Below are positions 28,329 through 36,966 of a stretch of 64,000 nucleotides of DNA, one piece after another. The notes under the pieces are model-generated. The model ran no database searches. It was given only the letters and a program-made list of their open reading frames with translations, and had not been told where the DNA came from. The stretch spans positions 2,480,001 through 2,544,000 of the forward strand of contig NZ_VOQS01000003.1 of NCBI RefSeq assembly GCF_007995085.1, written 5' to 3'. This DNA comes from Paraburkholderia azotifigens. Its GTDB lineage: Bacteria; Pseudomonadota; Gammaproteobacteria; Burkholderiales; Burkholderiaceae. The first letter of the stretch is position 1; every line of letters begins with the position of its first letter. A program made the translations under genes and the position numbers.

Positions 28329-28640
28329 GGTAATTCTCCCTTGTCGAATACTGGCCCGTGTTATGTGATGGCCGCGCTTCGTATAGACACATTTGCGCGG
28401 CGCAACGAGGGTCCAGCAGAGCTATGCAGCAATAACCATGCCGTTTTGACGGCGCGTTCTGCGCCTTTGCGGACACGGGTTCGTCGCATAGCGGTTCGAA
28501 CGCGGGAAGCAATTACCCGGCGGGGTGGCAAGGACGACACGCTGTGCTATCGGGCACAACCCGGGCACAACCCGGCCACAACCCGGGCACAACGAGTGCA
28601 GCGACACTGACATCTCAAGCACGAACGAAAGGAGCGACGT
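28329..28640. other. intergenic region with tandem repeat
   Basis: This lies between a minus-strand small exported protein and the plus-strand DUF2383 gene, so both promoters should be here. An 11-bp tandem array occupies its right part. No other element is supported. Confidence 0.5.
28551..28593. repeat. 11-bp tandem repeat, four copies
   Basis: CCGGGCACAAC is repeated four times; the first copy lacks its leading C and the third carries G-to-C (CCGGCCACAAC). It sits about 50 bp before the DUF2383 start. Confidence 0.92.
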
Positions 28641-29093
28641 ATGGCGACGAATGTCATTGCCGTGCTGAACGATCTGATCGAGACATCGAAAGATGGTGAG
28701 CGCGGCTTCATGAAAGCAGCGAGGGAAGTTCGCCACGCGAGCGTCAAGGAAGCGCTGCTCGAAAGCGCGGATCGTTGCACGCAAGGTGCGCGCGAATTGC
28801 AGGACGTCGTGCTGAAGCTTGGCGGCAAACCGGAGAGCGGCGGCAGCATGGCGGGTGCGTTACATCGCGGATGGCTCGATGTGAAGTCGGCGGTCGGCAG
28901 CCGCGCGGATCACGCTATCCTCGCCGATTGCGAAAAGGGCGAAGACGCCGCTAAAAAGCGCTTTCACGACGCACTCGACAAGGACTTGCCGGCAGATGTG
29001 CGTGCTGTCGTCGAGCGGCTCTACCACGGCGTATCGCAGAATCACGACCGCATTCGCGCGATGCACGATCAGTACGCGGCGATGAAAGCCTGA
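28641..29093 (+). CDS. DUF2383 (PA2169-like) four-helix protein
   Basis: 150 residues, all helical. NVIAVLNDLIETSKDGERGF is the typical start of the PA2169/DUF2383 family, followed by HASVKEALLESADRCTQGAR, ALHRGWLDVKSAV and DCEKGEDAAKKRFHDAL. The fold is ferritin-like; the biochemical role is unknown and homologues are linked to stress or spore-related programs. GAAAGGAG precedes the ATG. It is cytosolic, with no signal peptide. An intrinsic terminator lies 45 bases downstream but is oriented for the facing BON gene. Confidence 0.9.
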   Translation: MATNVIAVLNDLIETSKDGERGFMKAAREVRHASVKEALLESADRCTQGARELQDVVLKLGGKPESGGSMAGALHRGWLDVKSAVGSRADHAILADCEKGEDAAKKRFHDALDKDLPADVRAVVERLYHGVSQNHDRIRAMHDQYAAMKA

Positions 29094-29137
29094 GCGCGCG
29101 CCAAAGCGCAACGCACTTCGCGAAGCGTAAAAAGAAG

Positions 29138-29164
29138 AAGGCCGCGCCCGATGAGCGCGGCCTT
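29138..29164 (-). terminator. intrinsic terminator of the BON-domain gene
   Basis: A 10-bp GC-rich stem (AAGGCCGCGC pairing with GCGCGGCCTT) around a 7-base loop. On the minus strand the stem is followed by CTTCTTTTTACGC, a T-run, so it ends transcription arriving from the BON gene. On the plus strand the tail has no T-run. Confidence 0.85.
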
Positions 29165-29208
29165 CCTGCTGCCGGATGCACGCGTGTCGGAACGCGCGCG
29201 TGTGCCGC

Positions 29209-29547
29209 TTATTCAGCCGCGATCTTCAGGTGGTTCTTCACGCCCTTCACGCCGGACACGTTTTGCACGACGTCCTGCGCAGCCGTCTTGTCCTCGGCGG
29301 AAGGCACCGAGCCCGACAGCCAGACGATGCCCTTGCGGGTCTTCACGTGGATATGCGTGGACTTCACGTTCTTTGCGCCGAGCAGTTCGGCCTTGACCTT
29401 GGTGGTCACCGTGCCGTCGTCGATGTGCTGACCGACGGACTCGGAGGTCGCGGGCGGTGCGGATGCCGCTGTTTGCGCCGTCGCGTTCAGTGCGAATGCA
29501 ACACATGCGATGCTGCCTGCGGCCTTGAGGAACTGGATGGTTTTCAT
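29209..29547 (-). CDS. BON-domain periplasmic protein
   Basis: 112 residues. The signal peptide MKTIQFLKAAGSIACVAFAL is cleaved near NATAQ, and a single BON domain follows (DDGTVTTKVKAELLGAKNVK, IWLSG-like strand IVWLSGSVPSAEDKTAAQD, VKGVKNHL). BON domains bind phospholipid; OsmY-like proteins protect the envelope under osmotic stress. GAGAAGGAGAAAACC precedes the ATG, a very strong site. It is monocistronic, with its own terminator downstream. Confidence 0.93.
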   Translation of the reverse strand: MKTIQFLKAAGSIACVAFALNATAQTAASAPPATSESVGQHIDDGTVTTKVKAELLGAKNVKSTHIHVKTRKGIVWLSGSVPSAEDKTAAQDVVQNVSGVKGVKNHLKIAAE

Positions 29548-30042
29548 GGTTTTCTCCTTCTCGGTTGATGACAAGGTTGCGGTCCTGTTGTCCGTCCGGT
29601 CGATCGCGGCTCGATGCCGCCGCCGATGACCCGACCAAAGACCACTGCCGCCGCGGTTCCGTCTGGTCCGTCGCCGACACGGGACGCGCCGCGCTTTGAT
29701 CGCACTGCTTGATCGCACTGCTGTTCCCTTGCGAAGGCGCGCCCCTTGTCCGGCTTCCAGCAAGCGTCGTGCCCGGCGCAGCCGCCCACAGCCGCCCACA
29801 GCCGCCCACAGCCGCCCACAGCCGCCGATAATGCCGCGCTTCCCGGCATCCGGGACGCGTCTACGATGCGCGACGATGCGGCTCCAAGTTCAGAGCGTTT
29901 GTAAAATCCGCGCACCGGGCGGGCATGTGGCGTGCATCCGGAAAGAACAAAGGCGAATCAAAACAGACAGTTGTGAAAGCTGGTACGGCAGTTGCATATG
30001 TCCTGCCCGAAGCACTGTTGAATAATCACAGGAAGAGTCTGT
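29548..30042. other. divergent intergenic region, BON gene to rpoN
   Basis: 495 bp between two divergent starts. It holds a 10-bp tandem array near its middle and an AT-richer section at 29940-30040 that should carry the rpoN promoter. No confident hexamer pair and no coding region were found. Confidence 0.5.
29780..29826. repeat. 10-bp tandem repeat, nearly five copies
   Basis: AGCCGCCCAC is repeated four times exactly, then a partial fifth AGCCGCC. It is intergenic, about 220 bp upstream of rpoN. Confidence 0.93.
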
Positions 30043-31515
30043 ATGCCGCCTACAATCGAACTACGCGCGAAGCAAACGTTCGCGCTCACACCGCGTCTGC
30101 AGCAGTCCGTGCGTCTGCTTCAACTGTCCTCGCTGGAGTTTCAGCAGGAACTGCGCAACGCACTCGACACCAATCCCTTCCTTGAATACGACCCGTCCGT
30201 GCCTGAGGAACTGTCCGCCGGCAAAACGGCAGAGGGCTCGGGCGCGGACGGCGAGACGCTGCCCGCCGCCGAGCGGGATACCGCGCTCGAAAGCTCGCAG
30301 GCGGAACCCGCAGCGGAGAGCGTCGCTTCGCCCGACGACGGCGGCGATTATGCCGGCGACGCATACGGCCGCGGTCCGTCGCGCTACAACGGCGACTCGG
30401 AAGCCGCCGATCCGACGGAATGGGCGCGTGTGCAGCCCACCTTACACGAGCAGTTGCATGACGCGCTGCGTCTTTACCGGCTCGACGATCGCGACCGCGA
30501 AATCGCGCGCCTCGTGATTGAAGCGCTCGATGACGACGGCTATCTGCGCCAGGATCTCGCCGACCTCACGGACATCGTCGATATCGAACCCGCGCTGACG
30601 GAAGACGAGTTGCTGGTCGCGCTGCGTCTCGTGCAGACGCTGGACCGCCCGGGACTCGCCGCGCGTTCGCTGTCCGAGTGTCTGTCGCTGCAGATCGATG
30701 CCTTGCCCGCCGATACGCCGGGACGCAGCGTCGCGAAGCAGGTGGTCGAGCATCATCTCGACCGGCTTGCACGCCGTGAGCATGCGGAGTTGCAGAAGCA
30801 GATCGGCTGCGACGCGGAAGAGTTGCGCGTGGCCTGCGCGCTCGTGCGCAAGCTCGATCCGAAGCCGGGCAATTCCTATGGCCGCGCCGACGACAACTAC
30901 ATCGTCCCCGACGTGATCGTACGGAACGTGCGCAACAAGTGGGTCGTCACCGTCAATCCCGCCGTGCTGCCGCGGGCGCGCATTCATCGCATGTACGCGG
31001 AGCTGTTCGCGCAATCGGCGGGCGCGAGCCGTTCGCCGCTTGCGCAGCAGTTGCAGGAAGCGCGCTGGCTGATCCGCAATGCGCAGCAGCGCTTCGAGAC
31101 GATCCAGCGCGTCGCCGAGTGCATCGTCGCGCATCAGAAGCCGTTCTTCCAGTACGGCGAGATTGCGTTGAAGCCGCTCGTGCTGCGCGATGTGGCCGAA
31201 GAACTCGGCCTGCACGAATCGACGATCTCGCGCGCGACGGGCAACAAGTACATGGCGACGCCGCGCGGCATCTTCGAGTTCAAGCATTTCTTCCCGCGCG
31301 AACTCGGCACGGAAAGCGGCGGAACGTGTTCGGCGGCTGCCGTGCGCGCGTTGCTCAAGGAGATGATCGCTGCGGAGAACACCCGCGATCCGCTATCCGA
31401 CGTGGCGCTCGCAAAGATGCTTGCGGACCAGGGCGTGCTCGTCGCGCGCCGCACGGTTGCGAAATATCGCCATCTGATGAAGGTGCCGCCCGCCGAATTG
31501 CGCCGGCAGGTGTGA
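30043..31515 (+). CDS. rpoN: RNA polymerase sigma-54 factor (RpoN), stand-alone copy
   Basis: 490 residues. Region I (LRAKQTFALTPRLQQSVRLL) interacts with activators; an acidic region II of about 80 residues follows; the core-binding region contains PTLHEQLHDALRLYRL; the DNA-binding region includes the helix-turn-helix around LHESTISRATGNKYMATPRG, and the RpoN box reads ARRTVAKYR. All parts needed for -24/-12 promoter recognition are present. Unlike the usual chromosomal rpoN, it is not followed by hpf or ptsN genes and not preceded by lptB, so it is probably a second copy (rpoN2), as seen in several Burkholderia-group species. GGAAG precedes the ATG, and an intrinsic terminator follows. Confidence 0.95.
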   Translation: MPPTIELRAKQTFALTPRLQQSVRLLQLSSLEFQQELRNALDTNPFLEYDPSVPEELSAGKTAEGSGADGETLPAAERDTALESSQAEPAAESVASPDDGGDYAGDAYGRGPSRYNGDSEAADPTEWARVQPTLHEQLHDALRLYRLDDRDREIARLVIEALDDDGYLRQDLADLTDIVDIEPALTEDELLVALRLVQTLDRPGLAARSLSECLSLQIDALPADTPGRSVAKQVVEHHLDRLARREHAELQKQIGCDAEELRVACALVRKLDPKPGNSYGRADDNYIVPDVIVRNVRNKWVVTVNPAVLPRARIHRMYAELFAQSAGASRSPLAQQLQEARWLIRNAQQRFETIQRVAECIVAHQKPFFQYGEIALKPLVLRDVAEELGLHESTISRATGNKYMATPRGIFEFKHFFPRELGTESGGTCSAAAVRALLKEMIAAENTRDPLSDVALAKMLADQGVLVARRTVAKYRHLMKVPPAELRRQV

Positions 31516-31535
31516 CGCGGGCGCCTGCAGATTGA

Positions 31536-31564
31536 CAGAACGGCCGCTTTTGGCGGCCGTTCTG
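31536..31564 (+). terminator. intrinsic terminator after rpoN
   Basis: A 12-bp perfect stem (CAGAACGGCCGC pairing with GCGGCCGTTCTG), a 5-base loop TTTTG and the tail CTTTTC, 21 bases after the rpoN stop. Confidence 0.9.
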
Positions 31565-31584
31565 CTTTTCAGTGCGGACCTATA

Positions 31585-31614
31585 TGAGCCCACGTGAGCC
31601 CACGTGAGCCCATG
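31585..31614. repeat. 10-bp tandem repeat, three copies
   Basis: TGAGCCCACG is repeated, with the third copy ending ATG instead of ACG. It lies between the rpoN terminator and the end of the convergent beta-propeller gene. Confidence 0.85.
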
Positions 31615-31622
31615 TCAGCGCG

Positions 31623-32801
31623 TTACATGCCGATGCCCAACCCGCCGCCCGAACTCGATCCCGTGCCGGAACCTGAAGTTGCGCTCGTGCTCGAAGCGGG
31701 ATTCAGATCGATTCGTCCATACACGCCGTCGGCTTCGTCGTTCGGTCCCGCCGCGAAAAACAGCGTATTCGAAGGCTGATTGCTCAGATTGTTGCCGAAG
31801 GCGAGGCCCCACAAGCCATTCTGGACGATCGCGCTGCCGTTCGATCCCATGACGGGCCCCATCGACTTGCCGCTCGACGCATCGAATGCGTTGATCGTGC
31901 CGTCGCCGAAATTACCGATCAGGATCGCGCCGCTCAGCGTGCCGAAGTTGGAGGGAGCCTGCGCGATGCCCCATGGCGCGTTCAACGGCGCGCCCGTCGC
32001 GAAGTGCTGCTTGAGATTGCCCGCCGTGTCGAACACGTCGACCATGCCGAGGCCCGCGCCCGCGACATCGTCATGCCTGTCCGCGTCCTGCTTCGCGTAC
32101 GTCACGAACAGATTCGAGCCGATCAGCTGAATGCCGAACGGCGCGAAGCCGGCGGGGATCGCAGCGTCCTTGAAACCGCCCGGCATCGTGACCTTCGTGA
32201 AGGTCGTGTCGAATACGTCGATCTTGTTGTTGTGGAAGTCGGTCGCGTACAGAAAGCTGTTGCCGTTGTTAGCGGCGAGCGCAAGACCTTTGTACACGGC
32301 GCCGCCCGCGCCGTCGTCGTGCATTGTGAACGCGTTGGTCGGTCCGACGGCGGGCGCCCAGGCCGCGATCGTGCCGCCCTCGCCGGCGAAGATGAAGGCC
32401 GCGACGCCCGATTTGCCGTTCTGCGTGACGGTGAAGCCCGGCGTGCCGTTGAAGACGATGCCCGTCGGCGCCGCGGCGCCGTTCGTGCCCGCCGGAATCG
32501 TGACGACCAGCGATTGCGGCACGCCGTTGCCGTCATACAGCGTGGCGAGATTGGTGGCGTTGTCGGCGACCCATACGAAGCCTTTCGGATTGAAGGCAAC
32601 GCCCCATGCATTCTTCAGGTTCGCGTCGGTGTGAGACGCGGACACGGCGCCATCCGACACGAGTGCCGTCGCCGTGAACGACGAAGGCGACGGCGTCGGC
32701 GATCCGGTGCTGTTCGATCCGGAACCGCCTCCGCATGAAACGAGCGTCGCTAGAGCCGCGCCACAGGCTGCGATGCCGACTACCGCGAATAGAGACTTCA
32801 T
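31623..32801 (-). CDS. TIGR03118 family beta-propeller lipoprotein
   Basis: 392 residues. The signal peptide ends in lipobox LVSC with Cys23, followed by a Gly/Ser/Pro/Thr-rich linker to about residue 45. The remainder shows repeated strand motifs of an NHL-like propeller (LKNAWGVAFNPKGFVWVADN, FLYATDFHNNKIDVFDTTFT, LNAPWGIAQAPSNFGTLSGA, LLIGNFGDGTINAFD-type units) that match TIGR03118, a family of unknown function. It is probably anchored on the periplasmic side of the outer membrane. The C-terminus is Ser/Gly-rich. AAGGAG before the ATG at MKSLFAVV fixes the start over an upstream in-frame codon. Confidence 0.9.
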   Translation of the reverse strand: MKSLFAVVGIAACGAALATLVSCGGGSGSNSTGSPTPSPSSFTATALVSDGAVSASHTDANLKNAWGVAFNPKGFVWVADNATNLATLYDGNGVPQSLVVTIPAGTNGAAAPTGIVFNGTPGFTVTQNGKSGVAAFIFAGEGGTIAAWAPAVGPTNAFTMHDDGAGGAVYKGLALAANNGNSFLYATDFHNNKIDVFDTTFTKVTMPGGFKDAAIPAGFAPFGIQLIGSNLFVTYAKQDADRHDDVAGAGLGMVDVFDTAGNLKQHFATGAPLNAPWGIAQAPSNFGTLSGAILIGNFGDGTINAFDASSGKSMGPVMGSNGSAIVQNGLWGLAFGNNLSNQPSNTLFFAAGPNDEADGVYGRIDLNPASSTSATSGSGTGSSSGGGLGIGM

Positions 32802-32973
32802 GACCGCACTCCTTGCTTGTCGAAAGGCCGTGACGGTCATGAAAACGAGCCGCGCGCGGAATTTATTCCTCGAATGAGCGGGCTATTTTTTACGCGTATG
32901 GCAATGCGCTGCGTGCAACGAAGCAGGGCTCATATTATTCCGTTCTTCTGATTAAACGAGCCCGCTGCGAACG

Positions 32974-34095
32974 CTATGATTCGCGCAGCTTCAACGGAAA
33001 AATGAACATGGCGGCCAGCAAGCCGAGCACGCCGCCGATCAGCGTTTCCCAGGCGCGCGCCGCGAGGAACGGAATCGAGTGCACGCCGCTTACCGCGAGC
33101 GTCACGATCAGCGTGAACGCAAATGCGCCGCACGCGATGTCGTAGCGCTCGGGCAGGGCCATTGCATAGACGATCATCGCGAGCGCCGCCGCGAGCCAGA
33201 TCACGAGCGGCGCATGCTCGGCGACGGGCAGACAGGCGAGCCCGAGCGGCACACCGACGAGTGTGCCGATGATGCGCCGCCGCACGCGCTGCACGGTGCC
33301 CGTCGCGGAACCGGCTACCACGTAGGTACATGCCGTAATCGCCCACGCCGACTCCTCGATGCCCGTCGTCGCGTTCAGCGCGACCACGACGAGCGCGCCC
33401 GCTGCGGCCTGCAAGCCCATCACGAACTCCGGGGAAGGGCGGGCGGGCACGTGTGGCCCGGGCGACAGCGCGGCGACGACGGCGGGCCGTTCGGCCGGTC
33501 CGCTCAAAAGGCGCGGCACGATCGACGCGAGCATTGCGATCAGGCCGGCAATCGCTATCGCAGGCAGATCGGCGATGACGAGCCCCGCGCCATACGCCAT
33601 CAGTTGGCCGATGTAGATCTGCGAGCCGAGCCCTGCGCCGAGCACGCCGAAGCGTTTCAGATAACCGACCAGAAACGCGCCCGTCACCAGCGTGAGTTCC
33701 GGGCCCGCGTGCCCGAGGCGGAGCAGCGGGTGCGCGAGGCACATGTAAAGCGCCGCGCCGAAGGCAGCCGCCGCGCACAGCAACGCGAGATCGCGGCTCG
33801 ATTCGGGGCGCGTCGTGCGCGCTTCCGACACGCTCGCCCACAGCGCGAAACCGGCAGCGAGGGTGCCGACGGAGACATCGCGCGGCAGGCCATGCGTGAC
33901 GTCCTGCAGCGTGCCGAGCGCCGCCGCGAGTCCGTACGCCGTCACGAGGCGCAGTCCCTTGATGCGGCGATGCGTGCCGGGATCGACGCGTGCCGCCCAG
34001 CCGGCGAACGCGGCGAAGGGATGGCGCGCGATCGCGTCGCGGTGCGTCGCGCCGATGGCCGGTTCGCGATCGGCGGGATCGGTGGTGGGTTCCAT
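32974..34095 (-). CDS. FUSC-family inner-membrane protein
   Basis: 373 residues with about ten hydrophobic segments in two groups, including TLVTGAFLVGYLKRFGVLGA, LPAIAIAGLIAMLASIVPRL and the C-terminal half beginning FVMGLQAAAGALVVVALNAT. The signature of the FUSC/aromatic-acid-exporter group is seen in RRRIIGTLVGVPLGL. Family members (AaeB, fusaric acid resistance) export weak aromatic acids, but here no partner membrane-fusion or outer-membrane gene adjoins, so the substrate and even the transport role are unproven. No strong ribosome site was seen at the ATG. Confidence 0.86.
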   Translation of the reverse strand: MEPTTDPADREPAIGATHRDAIARHPFAAFAGWAARVDPGTHRRIKGLRLVTAYGLAAALGTLQDVTHGLPRDVSVGTLAAGFALWASVSEARTTRPESSRDLALLCAAAAFGAALYMCLAHPLLRLGHAGPELTLVTGAFLVGYLKRFGVLGAGLGSQIYIGQLMAYGAGLVIADLPAIAIAGLIAMLASIVPRLLSGPAERPAVVAALSPGPHVPARPSPEFVMGLQAAAGALVVVALNATTGIEESAWAITACTYVVAGSATGTVQRVRRRIIGTLVGVPLGLACLPVAEHAPLVIWLAAALAMIVYAMALPERYDIACGAFAFTLIVTLAVSGVHSIPFLAARAWETLIGGVLGLLAAMFIFPLKLRES

Positions 34096-34213
34096 GGCGC
34101 TTTCCGTGGCGTGTGCAGACGCCTTGGGTTAGCAAACGGATGAGGCGCGGTCTCTGTCTGGAATGGCTACGGAAGTATAGGCAGGAATTTGCGCCGCAGC
34201 ATCGCGACGGCCG

Positions 34214-35074
34214 TCACGCCTGCGCCGCGGCCTGGCGGATTTCCCAGTCGATGAGCCACGCTTCGAGCCGCGCCGGCGACAGCGGGCGGCTCAGATGGAA
34301 GCCTTGCACGAGGTCGCAGCGCAAGTCGCGCAGGCGGTCGAGCACGTCCTCGCTTTCGACGCCCTCCGCGACCACCTTGAGGCCCATGTTGTGTGCGAGA
34401 TCGATCGTCGAGCGCACGATGGTTTCGTCGTCCTTGTGTTCCGTCATGCCGATCACGAACGACTTGTCGATCTTCAGTTCGTCGACGGGCATCCGCTTCA
34501 GATACGCCAGCGACGAATAGCCCGTGCCGAAGTCGTCGATCGCGAGGCGGATGCCGAGCGCGTGCAGCCGGTCGAGCGTCTCGATCGCGTGATTCGGGTC
34601 GTCCATGATCGCGCTTTCGGTGATCTCGATCCACACCATCTCGGGCGCGACGCCGTGCTTCTTCAGCAGCGCGTTGAAGGTGTCGGGCAGCGTCGACTGG
34701 ATCAGCTCACGCGCCGACACGTTCACCGACACGGCCAGCTCGATCCCGGCAGCCCGCCATGCGGCGCACTGGCCGATTGCCTTGTCGGCGACCCAGTGCG
34801 AAATCGCCTTGATGTAGCCCGTCTGCTCGGCGAACGGAATGAACTGGTCGGGCGCGACGAAGCCGCGCGTCGGGTGTTCCCAGCGAACGAGCGCTTCCAC
34901 ATACTTGACAGTGCCCGTCGTCAGATCGAGCTTCGGCTGGTAATGCAGCATCAGCTGGTCGTGCTCGACGGCCTGGCGTAATTCGCTCATCAGCGACAGG
35001 CGCTCGGCGCTGTTGTGATCGTGCTGCTCGTCGTAGATCGCGTACCCCGTGTTCGCGCGTTTCGCGACATACAT
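34214..35074 (-). CDS. EAL-domain c-di-GMP phosphodiesterase with truncated N-terminus
   Basis: 286 residues if started at the first ATG. The first 20 residues (MYVAKRANTGYAIYDEQHD) are the last helix of a GGDEF domain; everything upstream of it is missing. The EAL domain that follows is complete: EALVRW, NVSARE, EITES, DDFGTGYSS, KIDKSF and EGVES carry all expected catalytic and metal-binding residues, so it could hydrolyse c-di-GMP to pGpG. No ribosome site precedes the ATG; a TTG at 35131 would extend it by unrelated sequence. It is therefore a 5'-truncated GGDEF-EAL gene, either decayed or re-expressed from a chance start. Upstream bases show no remnant of the lost domain. Confidence 0.8.
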   Translation of the reverse strand: MYVAKRANTGYAIYDEQHDHNSAERLSLMSELRQAVEHDQLMLHYQPKLDLTTGTVKYVEALVRWEHPTRGFVAPDQFIPFAEQTGYIKAISHWVADKAIGQCAAWRAAGIELAVSVNVSARELIQSTLPDTFNALLKKHGVAPEMVWIEITESAIMDDPNHAIETLDRLHALGIRLAIDDFGTGYSSLAYLKRMPVDELKIDKSFVIGMTEHKDDETIVRSTIDLAHNMGLKVVAEGVESEDVLDRLRDLRCDLVQGFHLSRPLSPARLEAWLIDWEIRQAAAQA

Positions 35075-35301
35075 CTGCTGTTTTGAAAGCGTTTTTCTGG
35101 CGCTCGCGGTTCCTCGCAGTTCCTTTCCCAATTCGCGTCCAGAGCACTTTCAGATCGTGGCGAATGGCAATGCGCAAAGGTTTGCGCGCGATGCATTCCC
35201 GTTTGCCTTGCTATTTTCAAACGCGAGTACCACTCTCGTTAAAGTGATATGCCTGGATGCTGGTCCGCAGCACGCGCGGACGTCTTGAGGTGGAGCACGC
35301 C

Positions 35302-36894
35302 ATGAGGTCCGCCATCGCCGCTCACGATCCCGGCCGGCAATTGTTGCCGTTTCGCGAGTCGCTGCTCGCGATGCTCGGCGTCGCCTTCGTCACGATGCTG
35401 GTCGCGCTGGATCAGACGATCGTCGGCACCGCGCTGCCGCGTATCGTCGCCGATCTGAAGGGCTTCGACTTCTACGCGTGGGTTGCGACCTCGTACATGC
35501 TCGCGTCCGTCATCACCATTCCGATCTTCGGGCGGCTCGGCGATCTGTTCGGCCGCAAGCCGTTTCTGATCGCCGCGATCGTGCTGTTCACGCTGGCCTC
35601 CGTGCTGTGCGGCCTTGCGTCGAGCATGCTGTTCCTGATCGCCGCGCGCGGCTTGCAGGGCATCGGCGGCGGCATTCTGATCGGCACCGTGTTCGCGACG
35701 GTCGCCGATCTGTTCCCCGATCCCAGGCTGCGGCTGCGCTGGCTCGTGTTCGTCACGTCGTCGTTCGGCATTGCGAACATCGTCGGGCCGACGCTCGGCG
35801 GCATGCTCACGCAGATGCAGGGCTGGCGGCTGGTGTTCTTCGTGAACGTGCCCGTCGGCATCGTGTCGCTGATTTTTGTTCTGATGTTTGTGCCGAAGCT
35901 GCGCCACATGAAGCCGAGCGGCCCGATCCAGCTCGACTGGCTCGGCGCATTCGTCGTCGCCGTCACGTTCGGCGCGCTGCAACTGCTGATCGAACTGCTG
36001 CCGAGAGAAGGCATCAGCGGCACGACGGTGTTGCTTTTCGCGGTCACGACGGTGTGCGGCCTGACGCTGTACTTCTGGGAAAAACGCATGGGCTATCCCG
36101 TGGTGCCCGTCGACGTGCTGCTCGACCGCAAGCTCGCGCCGCTGTTCGCGATGTCGGTGCTGGGCGGCTTCGCGCTCTTTTCGATGGTGTTCTACGTGCC
36201 GCTGCTGTTCCAGGGCGGCTACGCGATGTCGCCGCACGATTCCGGCATGCTGATCACGCCGCTGCTGCTCGGCACGACGGTCGGCAGTGTGGTGAACAAC
36301 CGCATCGTCACGCGCATCCGGCGCGCGAACGGGCTGATGCATATCGGCTTCGCGCTGTTCGTGATCGGCTGCCTCGCGCTCGTCACGTTCAAGGGCCACG
36401 AGCCGCATGCGGTGTGGATGGCGTGCATGGGCGTGAGCGGACTCGGGCTCGGCCTCGTCGCGACCAACCTGACCATCTGCTCGCAGCAGATCGTCGCGCG
36501 CGATCATCTCGGCGCGGTGACGGCGCTGATGCAGTCGCTGCGGATTTTCGGCGGCATGCTGGGGACGGCGATCACGGGCGCGCTGCTCGGTCATCTGTAC
36601 GCGCAGAGCGTGAACCGCTCGCTCGATTCGTATCAGGCGACGCAATGGCTCAAGTCGTTTGCGAGCCCGGACGTGCTGGTCGATCGCGCGGAGCAGTCTG
36701 CGTTGATCGAGCACCTCGTGGCGGCCGGCCATTCCGGCGATCCGATGATGCACATGGCGCGCGATGCGCTGATCGCGTCGATTCACATCGGCCTCGCCGT
36801 GGCCGCGCTCGCCGCGCTGATCGGGCTGTGTCTCGCGTGGTTCGTGCCCGCCGTGCAGGTCACGTATGCCGAAACGGAAGTGCGCAGCGCCTGA
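35302..36894 (+). CDS. MFS drug transporter, DHA2 (EmrB/QacA) type
   Basis: 530 residues with 14 predicted membrane segments. The DHA2 signatures are present: LDQTIVGTALPRIVADL in helix 1, the loop motif GRLGDLFGRKP, RGLQGIGGGI, and the antiporter motif GPTLGGMLT in helix 5. It is expected to pump lipophilic compounds out using the proton gradient. It lacks a neighbouring membrane-fusion protein, so it probably acts alone in the inner membrane. GGTGGAG seven bases before ATG 35302 fixes the start over an in-frame codon 45 bases upstream. The divergent neighbour is the truncated EAL gene, not a regulator. Confidence 0.93.
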   Translation: MRSAIAAHDPGRQLLPFRESLLAMLGVAFVTMLVALDQTIVGTALPRIVADLKGFDFYAWVATSYMLASVITIPIFGRLGDLFGRKPFLIAAIVLFTLASVLCGLASSMLFLIAARGLQGIGGGILIGTVFATVADLFPDPRLRLRWLVFVTSSFGIANIVGPTLGGMLTQMQGWRLVFFVNVPVGIVSLIFVLMFVPKLRHMKPSGPIQLDWLGAFVVAVTFGALQLLIELLPREGISGTTVLLFAVTTVCGLTLYFWEKRMGYPVVPVDVLLDRKLAPLFAMSVLGGFALFSMVFYVPLLFQGGYAMSPHDSGMLITPLLLGTTVGSVVNNRIVTRIRRANGLMHIGFALFVIGCLALVTFKGHEPHAVWMACMGVSGLGLGLVATNLTICSQQIVARDHLGAVTALMQSLRIFGGMLGTAITGALLGHLYAQSVNRSLDSYQATQWLKSFASPDVLVDRAEQSALIEHLVAAGHSGDPMMHMARDALIASIHIGLAVAALAALIGLCLAWFVPAVQVTYAETEVRSA

Positions 36895-36929
36895 CGTGGA
36901 GGCCGGGGCCGCCGGGTTTGCTATGATGG

Positions 36930-36945
36930 CTGTATATATATACAG
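36930..36945. promoter_or_regulatory. LexA (SOS) operator
   Basis: CTGTATATATATACAG is a perfect 16-bp palindrome identical to the core LexA box of E. coli and matching the CTG-N10-CAG form used in beta- and gamma-proteobacteria. It lies 21 bases before the GTG of the VRR-NUC gene, where it would block the promoter. Confidence 0.92.
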
Positions 36946-36966
36946 CCCTTCAGCGCCCCATCAGCC

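Noticed and set aside
28551..28593. short repeats considered as CRISPR remnants
   Set aside because: Units are 10-11 bp without spacers and there are no cas genes; these are simple tandem repeats.
29138..29164. hairpin read as terminator for the DUF2383 gene
   Set aside because: The plus-strand tail lacks a T-run, while the minus-strand tail has one, so it was assigned to the BON gene only.
35239..36786. 515-codon minus-strand frame opposite the MFS transporter
   Set aside because: It is His/Arg/Gln-rich without motifs; the plus-strand transporter has complete family signatures.
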